The translations under genes were made by a program, and so were the position numbers. 64,000 bases of DNA from Patulibacter brassicae. GTDB taxonomy: Bacteria; Actinomycetota; Thermoleophilia; Solirubrobacterales; Solirubrobacteraceae. This document shows, one piece after another, positions 16,228 through 22,917 of the stretch. How positions within the stretch are numbered: position 1 is the first letter of the stretch; the number at the start of each line of letters is the position of its first letter. The notes under the pieces were generated by a model, which was not told the origin of the DNA, ran no database searches, and was given only the letters and a program-made list of their open reading frames with translations. The stretch covers positions 99,800-163,799 of the forward strand of contig NZ_JAXAVX010000007.1 in NCBI RefSeq assembly GCF_033949425.1, read 5' to 3'.

Positions 16228-17454
16228 TCAGCGTCCGTCGCGGCGCAGGACCCCCGAGACGGCGACGGCGATCGCCAGCACGGCGCCGTTGACGACCTCG
16301 GTCCAGGTGAACTCCAGGCCGCCGACGATCAGGCCCTGGCTGACCCAGACGAGGAACGTGCCGCCGATGATCGTGCCCCAGACGGTGAACCGCCCGGTCG
16401 AGAGCACGACGGTCGACAGGAAGGCGGCGGCGAACGCCGGCAGCAGGTAGCCGCTGGCGACGTCCGGCGACGCCGATCCCTGGTTCGCGGCCAGGACGAC
16501 GCCGGCCAGCGCGGCGAGCACGCCGCCGACGACGAACGCCCAGATCGTCAGGCGCCCGGTCCGCACGCCGGCGAGCTCGGCCGCCTCGGCGTTGCTGCCG
16601 GTGGCGTGCAGGTGCCGTCCGAAGGTCGTCTGCGTCAGGGCGACCCAGAGGACCGCGGCGACGGCGAGCAGCAGCACGATCGTCCACGACATGCCCTCGA
16701 CGATCCCGTCCGCGCCGAGCAGGACGAGCACGAGCGCCAGGACCGCGACGCCGACGGGCGCGACGATCCGCCACCGCTGCGCGTCGATCCGCGCCGGCCG
16801 CCGCTTCAGCACCGCCGAGATGGCGGCGACGAGCAGGATCGCGGCGATCACCCACGCGACGGCGGAGGGCACCTTGTTCGTGAACGCGCCGAGCGAGCCG
16901 GGGCCGGAGAACCAGCCCGGGAGCGGGTGGCTGTCGCTCGTCGGCGAGAGCTGCGTGCCCTTGGAGTAGACGGCCGAGAGGCCGAGGAAGATGCCGCCCG
17001 TCGCGAGCGTCGCGATGAACGTGTTCACCCGCAGCCGCACGACGAGCAGGCCGTTGAGCAGCCCGCCGCCGGCGCCGAGCGCCAGGCAGGCGACGATGAC
17101 GAGCGCGAACGGCCAGCCCTGCGTGATCTTCAGGCCGATCGCGAGGAACGTCGTGAGCGTCGCCATCGACGCGACGGACAGGTCGAACTGGCCGGCGATG
17201 AGCGTCACGAGGACCGCGAGGCCGAGCAGCAGCACGGGCGCGTTCTGGTGGACGTCCAGCAGCCGCGCGTCGTTGCTGAGGAACGCGTCGCCGAGCCACA
17301 CGCCGTAGGCGCTGAAGAGCACGAGGAACGCCAGGAACGTCACCGAGCCGCGCAGGGCCGCGGACTGCAGCAGCCCGCCGCGCGCGGGTTCCGGGCGGCC
17401 GCCCGCCGGAGCCGGCGCGCCGGTGTCGGGGACGGACAGGTCGGTGGTAGCCAT
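16228..17454 (-). CDS. ABC transporter permease, ribose/CUT2 type
   Basis: 408 residues with about ten hydrophobic segments and the family stretch AGQFDLSVASMATLTTFLAI, followed by VNTFIATLATGGIFLGLS. Near the C-terminus is GRHLHATGSNAEAAELAGV, the cytoplasmic loop typical of RbsC-like permeases. ATG 17454 overlaps the ATPase stop by one base (TGATG). It forms one importer with the ATPase and lipoprotein genes upstream. CUT2 systems import monosaccharides and various small polar molecules, so the substrate here need not be a sugar. Confidence 0.9.
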   Translation of the reverse strand: MATTDLSVPDTGAPAPAGGRPEPARGGLLQSAALRGSVTFLAFLVLFSAYGVWLGDAFLSNDARLLDVHQNAPVLLLGLAVLVTLIAGQFDLSVASMATLTTFLAIGLKITQGWPFALVIVACLALGAGGGLLNGLLVVRLRVNTFIATLATGGIFLGLSAVYSKGTQLSPTSDSHPLPGWFSGPGSLGAFTNKVPSAVAWVIAAILLVAAISAVLKRRPARIDAQRWRIVAPVGVAVLALVLVLLGADGIVEGMSWTIVLLLAVAAVLWVALTQTTFGRHLHATGSNAEAAELAGVRTGRLTIWAFVVGGVLAALAGVVLAANQGSASPDVASGYLLPAFAAAFLSTVVLSTGRFTVWGTIIGGTFLVWVSQGLIVGGLEFTWTEVVNGAVLAIAVAVSGVLRRDGR

Positions 17455-18896
17455 CAGATGAACGCCTCGAGGTCCGTGTCGGACAGGTCGCTGGGGACGC
17501 GGAAGGGACCGACCCGCCCGTCGTCGACGACCGCCATGCGGTCGGCGACGGACAGGAGGTCCTCGAAGTCGGAGGACACGACGAGGACCGCGGCGCCCCC
17601 GTCGCGCAACTCGCCGATCAGCCGGTAGATCTCGCGCCGGGTCGGCACGTCGACGCCGCGCGTCGGCTCGCAGAGCACGTAGACCCGCGGGTCGCGGAAG
17701 AGCGCCCGGCCGAACACGACCTTCTGCTTGTTGCCGCCGGAGAGCTCGCCGTAGTGGCGGTCCGGGTCGGCGGGGTGGACGGAGAGCCGCCCGACCATCG
17801 CCGCGGCGTCGCGCCGCTCGTGGCCGCCGCGCAGCAGCCGCCACGGGGCGCGCCAGCGCTCCAGCGCGGAGATCGTGAGGTTGTCGCGCACGGCGTGGTC
17901 GTCGAACCCGCCCTGCCGCTCGCGGTAGGGCGGCACGAGCGCCGACGCGGCGCCGGGGGCGCGGACGACGGCGCCGCTGCGCGGACGCAGCGCCCCGTGG
18001 GCGAGGAAGGCCACGTCGTGCAGCCCCGATCCGGGCAGGCCGGTGAGGCCGACGATCTCGCCGGCGCGGACCTGCAGGTCGACGGGGCCGGCGCGGCCGG
18101 CGCACGCGGCCTCGAGTCGCAGCAGCTCCTCGCCGGGCGGCGCGGTCACGGGCGCGGCGTCGCGGTCGGCGGCCTCTGCCTCGTGGGCGACGAGCAGCCG
18201 GACGAGCGCGTCGTGGTCGAGCCCGACCGCGGTCTGGTCGGCGACGAGCCGCCCGTCGAGCAGGACGACGACGCGGTCGGTGACGCGCAGGATCTCGGAG
18301 AGCTTGTGGCTCACCATGATCACCGTCGCGCCCTCCTCCTGGGCGGTGCGCTTCAGCGCGTCGACGAGCCGCAGGGCGTCGCGCGGCGGCAGCGTCGACG
18401 TCGCCTCGTCGACGATCAGCAGGCGCGCGCCGCGGGCGAGCATGCGCGCGACGGCGACGAGCGTCTTCTCGCCCGACGAGAGGTCGCCGACGAGCGTCTC
18501 GGGGCGGCAGTCCAGCGCGACGCGCTCGAGCGCCGCGGCGGCCTCGGCGCGCTCGCGGCGGTGGTCCAGCAGCGGCCCGAGCCGCCGCATGGGCGCCTCG
18601 CCGAGGCGCAGGTTGTCCACGATCGAGAGCTCGTCGACGAGCCCGAGGTCCTGGTGGATGAAGCCGACGTCGCCGCGCGAGGCGAGGTCGGCGACCGGCG
18701 AGCCGCCGAAGCGGATCGCGCCGCCGTCGGCGCGGTGGACGCCGGCGAGGATCTTGATGAGCGTCGACTTGCCGGCGCCGTTGGGACCCATGAGGCCGAC
18801 GACCTCGCCCTCGCCGATCGCGAGGTCGATGCCGTGCAGCACCCGGTTGGGCCCGAAGGACTTCGTCAGGCCGGTGATCTGGAGGTCGTGCGTCAT
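17454..18896 (-). CDS. ABC transporter ATP-binding protein, RbsA-like (two nucleotide-binding domains)
   Basis: 480 residues. The first domain has a full Walker A (GPNGAGKST), a signature-like LSSGEKTLVAVARML and Walker B LLIVDEATS. The second has a degenerate Walker A (GLPGSGLHD, no Lys), ELSGGNKQKVVFGRAL and YVLCEPTRGVDVPTRR. An asymmetric second domain is normal for CUT2 ATPases. The start is ATG 18896, 50 bp after the binding-protein stop, across a perfect hairpin. Confidence 0.92.
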   Translation of the reverse strand: MTHDLQITGLTKSFGPNRVLHGIDLAIGEGEVVGLMGPNGAGKSTLIKILAGVHRADGGAIRFGGSPVADLASRGDVGFIHQDLGLVDELSIVDNLRLGEAPMRRLGPLLDHRRERAEAAAALERVALDCRPETLVGDLSSGEKTLVAVARMLARGARLLIVDEATSTLPPRDALRLVDALKRTAQEEGATVIMVSHKLSEILRVTDRVVVLLDGRLVADQTAVGLDHDALVRLLVAHEAEAADRDAAPVTAPPGEELLRLEAACAGRAGPVDLQVRAGEIVGLTGLPGSGLHDVAFLAHGALRPRSGAVVRAPGAASALVPPYRERQGGFDDHAVRDNLTISALERWRAPWRLLRGGHERRDAAAMVGRLSVHPADPDRHYGELSGGNKQKVVFGRALFRDPRVYVLCEPTRGVDVPTRREIYRLIGELRDGGAAVLVVSSDFEDLLSVADRMAVVDDGRVGPFRVPSDLSDTDLEAFI

Positions 18897-18904
18897 GAGC
18901 CCAC

Positions 18905-18932
18905 GGCCCGGCGCCCCTGCGGGCGCCGGGCC
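18905..18932 (-). promoter_or_regulatory. Perfect 12-bp intercistronic stem-loop
   Basis: GGCCCGGCGCCC, loop CTGC, exact complement. It sits between the binding-protein stop and the ATPase start. In many ABC operons such a hairpin stabilises the upstream message or attenuates read-through, giving excess binding protein. Confidence 0.6.
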
Positions 18933-18946
18933 GGATCGGGGTCGAC

Positions 18947-20098
18947 TCAGCTCTTGCCCCAGAGCCGCTTGAAGAGCGCCTCGTAGTCGAAGTCGTCGGG
19001 GCTGAAGAAGCCCTCGTCGAACTCCGCGGCGTTCTTCGCCGTCACGAGCGCGACCGGCAGCTTCGTGGACTCCCACGGCTGCTTGCCGGCCTTCACGCGC
19101 GCCACCTGGTCCATCGCGCCCCAGGAGGCGTACGGGAACGGCGCGGCCGTCGTGACCTTCGCGGGGCCGTTGCCGGCCGCGATCAGCGCGACGAAGTCCG
19201 GCGAGGCGTCGTAGCCGCCGATCTTCAGGTCGGTGCGCGAGCGCTGCTCGGCCGTCTTCGTGAACGGGATCGCGAAGGGGTCGTACGGCGCCATGACGTA
19301 GCCGAGCTTGCCGGCGGGGTACTTCGCCAGCGCGGCCGTCCAGGTGGGCGGACCCGGCTTGGACAGGTCGGTCGTCGGGATCGACGCGTCCTCGACGGTG
19401 CAGTCCGGGCAGACCTCGCCCAGGCGCGCCTTCATCGCGGCGAGCCGCTCGGCGACGATCGGGAACGACTTGTCGTCGTAGGCCAGGAGCTTCGCCTTGC
19501 CGTCGGAGTCGGCCGCGATCCAGTCGGCGATCGCCGTGCCGTCCGCGACGCCGCCGGAGGTCACGTCGATGACGCCCGGGAAGTCCTTGTTCGCGCACAT
19601 GACGCACGCGACCGGGACGTCCTTGGCCGCCGCCGCGTCGAGCGCGGCCTTGATCGAGTTCGCGTCGATCGAGACGAGCACGATCGCGTCGTAGCCCTCG
19701 CGCAGGGCCTGCTGGACGTAGCCGGCCTGCTTCGCCGGGGCGAACTCGCCGTCGAAGACCGGCGAGGCCTTCCAGCCCATCGCGGCCGCGGCGGTGCGCA
19801 CGTCGTCGCTGCCCTGCTTGCAGTTCAGGCCGGCCTGCCCGCACGAGATCACGGCGACCTTGCCGGTCCCCGGATCGAACGCCTCGTCCGGCTGCGGGAA
19901 CTCCACGCCGGTCGTCCGCTCCGCCTGCGCGACGGCGGCCTTCGCCTGCGCGACGCCGTCGCCGCCGGCCGTGGCCGCGGCGGTCGTGCCGCCGCCGTTG
20001 GCCGCCGCAGGTTCGTCGTCGTCGGACCCGCAGGCGGTGAGCCCGAGCGCCGCGATCACCGCGATCAACCCGAGCGTCGTCTGCCTCGTTCGCCTCAT
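18947..20098 (-). CDS. ABC transporter substrate-binding lipoprotein, ribose-type
   Basis: 383 residues. An N-terminal signal with lipobox (LIAVIAALGLTACGS) gives a lipid-anchored Cys near residue 23, followed by a low-complexity Ala/Gly/Thr linker. The mature part has the periplasmic binding protein fold (KVAVISCGQAGLN, YDAIVLVSIDANSIKAALDA, YDASPDFVALIAAGNGP). Extra cysteines (SCGQ, NCKQ, CVMCAN, VCPDC) are numerous for this family. ATG 20098 has GGGGAG upstream. First gene of the importer operon. Confidence 0.9.
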   Translation of the reverse strand: MRRTRQTTLGLIAVIAALGLTACGSDDDEPAAANGGGTTAAATAGGDGVAQAKAAVAQAERTTGVEFPQPDEAFDPGTGKVAVISCGQAGLNCKQGSDDVRTAAAAMGWKASPVFDGEFAPAKQAGYVQQALREGYDAIVLVSIDANSIKAALDAAAAKDVPVACVMCANKDFPGVIDVTSGGVADGTAIADWIAADSDGKAKLLAYDDKSFPIVAERLAAMKARLGEVCPDCTVEDASIPTTDLSKPGPPTWTAALAKYPAGKLGYVMAPYDPFAIPFTKTAEQRSRTDLKIGGYDASPDFVALIAAGNGPAKVTTAAPFPYASWGAMDQVARVKAGKQPWESTKLPVALVTAKNAAEFDEGFFSPDDFDYEALFKRLWGKS

Positions 20099-20151
20099 CC
20101 TGCTCTCCCCTCGATTGGACGAAGCGCCTCCCCAGCGCTTCGATGCAGGCG

Positions 20152-20214
20152 AACGTAGGTCACCCCGCGGGGCCGATCCGGGCGATTCCCGAGGGTGCTT
20201 GTTCCCGGCTCCAA
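20152..20214 (-). promoter_or_regulatory. Promoter with 16-bp dyad (ribose-type importer)
   Basis: TTGTTCCCGGCTCCAA at 20199-20214 conserves TTG and the whole CTCCAA arm. A good -10, TACGTT (20157-20152), is 41 bp away. The transcript would begin near 20145 and carry the GGGGAG ribosome site of the binding protein. Confidence 0.65.
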
Positions 20215-20529
20215 GCCCCCGCCGCGAGTCGTTCCGCTGGGGGTCGCGCAGCGCGGATCCTCCGTCGTGACGGGGGTTTCGGCCCATGCGTGCGCCCGCC
20301 GGCGTCGGCGGGCCGATCGCGCGCGGGCGGTCGTCGGCGCGCAGGAACGCCGCGGACGTCGCCGGCGGGGACCGGTGGACGAACGGCGGCACGCACGGCC
20401 GCCGTGCGCGACGCGTCGCCGGCCGCGACCGACGTGGCCGGACGGGGTCCGGCAGACCGGACGCTCCTCGGCGGCGGGGAACCGGTCGTCGACCCGGGGC
20501 CGGAGGCCGGCGCGGGCCGGTGCGGCTCG
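20215..20529. other. Non-coding stretch upstream of the importer promoter
   Basis: No credible gene is seen between the importer promoter and the tandem repeats; open frames here are Arg/Pro-rich, as expected of GC-rich non-coding DNA. A diverged copy of the 20-bp repeat occurs at 20478-20497. Confidence 0.5.
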
Positions 20530-20589
20530 GGAACCGGGTGGTCGGCTCCGGCACCCGGTGGTCGGCGCGGGAACCGGTGGTCGGCCGGA
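20530..20589. repeat. Three tandem 20-bp repeats
   Basis: Units at 20530, 20550 and 20570 run end to end; each has the form GG(A/C)ACC(G/C)GG-TGGTCGGC, with only a few mismatches. A diverged fourth unit lies at 20478. They sit in the 3' flank of the dikinase-like gene. A period of two helical turns would put each unit on the same DNA face. Confidence 0.6.
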
Positions 20590-20631
20590 GCCCCGACGCG
20601 AGCGCGCACCGAGGCGACGCCGGGTCGCGGC

Positions 20632-20661
20632 GGCGTCGCGGACCGACCGGGTCGGGACGCC
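20632..20661 (-). terminator. Bulged hairpin just after the dikinase-like gene
   Basis: Outer stem GGCGTC/GACGCC and inner stem CCGAC/GTCGG with a CGG loop, 2 bp beyond the TGA of the minus-strand dikinase-like gene. Confidence 0.5.
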
Positions 20662-20663
20662 GG

Positions 20664-22541
20664 TCAGGCCGGGGTCGGCATGAGCCGCGCGGCGACGAGC
20701 CGCGACGGCCACGCCTCGGGGTCGGCGACGAGGCCGATCCAGCGAGCGTCCGGTGGGCAGAGGTCGCCGTCGGCCAGCCGCTCGGGCAGGCGCAGGTAGA
20801 GCGCGCCGACGGCCGCCTCGCCGAGCGCGGCGACCGTCCGCTCCAGGAGCATCGCCGACTGCGCGCCCTCCCACGGGACGTCGACGATCACCGTCCGGCC
20901 GGCGAGCTCGTCGAGCACCGCCTCGGGACCGTCGACGGCGACGGCGTCCTCGGGCGCCTCGGCGGTGATCCGCACCGCGCGCCGCTCGTCGGCCCACGCG
21001 AGCACGCGCGCCACGCGCGGGTCCGGCTGGGCGGGCACGAGCACCGCCTCGCCGGCGGCGACCGCGCCGGTCTCACCGTCGAGCGAGACGACCTCGCCCT
21101 CGGCGATCTCCCGGTCGCCGAAGCGCGCGATCCGCGCGTCGAGGTCGACGCTCAGGCCGTCGACGCCGCAGACCGCGGGCCGGCCGATGCCGCGGGCGAC
21201 GACCGCCGCGTGGCTCGTGCGCCCGCCGAGCGCCGTGACGATCCCGGCGCAGGCGATCATCCCGTCGATGTCCTCGGGCGAGGTCTCGGGCCGCACGAGG
21301 ATCACCGAGTGGCCCTCGCCGGCGAGCGCGTCGGCCCGATCGGCGTCGAGCGCGACGATCCCGACCGCCGCGCCCGGCGAGGCCGGCGTGCCGCGACCGA
21401 CGACGTCGAGCTGCTGGTCGCGGGCGAGCACCGGCGCCTGCAGCCGCTCCATCGCCGACGCGGGGATCCGCGCGAGCGCCGTCTCCTCGTCGATCAGCGC
21501 CTCGTCGACGAGGTCCACGGCGATCCGGACCGCGGCCGGACCGCTGCGCTGGCCGGGGCGCGCCTGCAGGATCCAGAGCTTGCCGCGCTCGACGGTGAAC
21601 TCGACGTCGCACATGTCGCGGTACTCCGCCTCGATCAGCGGCAGCGCGCGCTCGAGCTCGGCGTAGGGGCGCGGCATCGTCGCGCGCATCTCCTCGAGCG
21701 GACGGGTGTTGTGGCCGCCGGCCACGATGTCCTCGCCCTGGGCCCGCGGCAGGTAGTCGCCGTAGAGGTCGGGCGCCCCGGTGGCGGGGTCGCGCGTGAA
21801 GACGACGCCGGTGCCGGAGTCCTCGTCCTGGTTGCCGAAGACCATCGCCTGGACGGTGACGGCGGTGCCGAGGTCGTCCGGGATCGACGCGAAGCGGCGG
21901 TAGCGCCGGGCCCGCCGGCTGTCCCAGGACTCCCACACGGCGACGACCGCCTCGCGCAGCTGGTCGGGCGCGTGGTCGGGGATCGGCCGGCCGGTGCGCT
22001 CCTCGGTGAGCGCCTGGATCGCGGCGGCCTCGGCCGGCGGATCCGCCGCGTCCGCGGTCGCGGCGTCGAGGTCGGCGGCGGGCACGCGGCGCACGACGGT
22101 CGCGAACATCCGCAGGAACCGGACGTAGACCTGCCAGGCGAACGCCTCGTCGGTCGCGCGGGCGAGGCCCTCGACCGCGCGCGGGTCCAGGCCGAGGTTG
22201 AGGATCGTGTCCATCATCCCCGGCATCGAGATCGGCGCGCCCGAGCGCACGGACACGAGCAGCGGGCGGTCCGGATCGCCGAAGCGGCGGTCCAGCTGCG
22301 CCTCGAGGTCGCTGATCCGCTCGACGAGCTCGCCGCGCAGCAGCTGGGGCATGCGGCCCTCGGCGTGGTAGGCGCGCCACCCGTCGGTGGTGATCGTGAA
22401 CCCCGGCGGCGTCGGCAGGCCGAGCGCCGCCATGCGCGCCAGGCTGGCCCCCTTGCCACCCAGGAGCTCGGCGCTCTCCACCCCGCTGGCGAAGGGGATC
22501 GCGAAGGCCGTCGATCCGTCGTTCCTGCGTGTACCCGGCAT
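20664..22541 (-). CDS. Dikinase-like protein: PPDK ATP-grasp plus phosphohistidine domain, no PEP barrel
   Basis: 625 residues, against about 870-900 for pyruvate phosphate dikinase. The ATP-grasp half is PPDK-like: GGKGASLARMAALGLP with Lys30, LLVSVRSGAPISMPGMMDT with Arg99, GTGVVFTRDPATGAP, CDVEFTVERGKLWILQARPG. The swivelling domain follows with ALGGRTSHAAVVARGIGRP, carrier His444. Residues ~510-625 are short and do not form the PEP/pyruvate TIM barrel. It can be expected to charge its His from ATP but needs another acceptor partner. The predicted message is leaderless (CAGAAT then 8 nt to ATG). It diverges from the GAF-PucR regulator and shares a paralog at 42035-43876. Confidence 0.88.
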   Translation of the reverse strand: MPGTRRNDGSTAFAIPFASGVESAELLGGKGASLARMAALGLPTPPGFTITTDGWRAYHAEGRMPQLLRGELVERISDLEAQLDRRFGDPDRPLLVSVRSGAPISMPGMMDTILNLGLDPRAVEGLARATDEAFAWQVYVRFLRMFATVVRRVPAADLDAATADAADPPAEAAAIQALTEERTGRPIPDHAPDQLREAVVAVWESWDSRRARRYRRFASIPDDLGTAVTVQAMVFGNQDEDSGTGVVFTRDPATGAPDLYGDYLPRAQGEDIVAGGHNTRPLEEMRATMPRPYAELERALPLIEAEYRDMCDVEFTVERGKLWILQARPGQRSGPAAVRIAVDLVDEALIDEETALARIPASAMERLQAPVLARDQQLDVVGRGTPASPGAAVGIVALDADRADALAGEGHSVILVRPETSPEDIDGMIACAGIVTALGGRTSHAAVVARGIGRPAVCGVDGLSVDLDARIARFGDREIAEGEVVSLDGETGAVAAGEAVLVPAQPDPRVARVLAWADERRAVRITAEAPEDAVAVDGPEAVLDELAGRTVIVDVPWEGAQSAMLLERTVAALGEAAVGALYLRLPERLADGDLCPPDARWIGLVADPEAWPSRLVAARLMPTPA

Positions 22542-22549
22542 CGCGGTCG

Positions 22550-22612
22550 ATTCTGGCTTCCGCCCGGGCGGCCCCGGGCGAACCGCGAGTGCCCGGTTGG
22601 CGCAGGCTCCAA
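22550..22612 (-). promoter_or_regulatory. Promoter with 16-bp dyad (dikinase-like gene)
   Basis: TTGGCGCAGGCTCCAA at 22597-22612, with -10 CAGAAT (22555-22550) 41 bp away and 8 nt before ATG 22541. The layout is the same as for the paralog at 43885-43947. Confidence 0.7.
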
Positions 22613-22703
22613 ACGCCGGCGATCCGGCGGCCGACGCGCCCCGCCCGGGGCGTGCCCCACGCGGGCGCCCGGGACGACACCGCGCCCCGGCGACGGACGC
22701 GGC

Positions 22704-22766
22704 TTGTTCCCGCCTACGAAACGCTCGTCGAGCCCGCGTGCAGCGGCGGGGCCGTCCGGAGAGGGT
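22704..22766 (+). promoter_or_regulatory. Candidate half-site upstream of the second GAF-PucR gene
   Basis: TTGTTCCCGCCTACGA at 22704-22719 shares an 11-bp core (GCTTGTTCCCG) with the importer-promoter dyad but lacks the CAA end. GAGGGT at 22761-22766 is 41 bp away. It may be an autoregulatory site. The rest of 22613-22917 shows no gene. Confidence 0.3.
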
Positions 22767-22917
22767 TGACCCGTGACCGCGGATGGCACGACGATGACCG
22801 CGCCGGCAGGGCGCGAGCGGGGCATCGGGGCGATCGGGCCCCGGCCGCGCCACGCGTCGCGCGGGCAGGTCGTCGGCCCCGGGCCGGCGGCACGGCGATG
22901 CCGGGGAGAGCGACACG

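Noticed and set aside
16961..16966. TTGGAG inside the permease gene, and CTCCAA at 34845-34850 inside the MDR gene, as further regulator sites
   Set aside because: Single half-sites within coding sequence with no second arm and no -10 at the standard distance.
20530..20589. CRISPR-like array
   Set aside because: Units are only 20 bp, directly abutting without spacers, and no cas genes are present.
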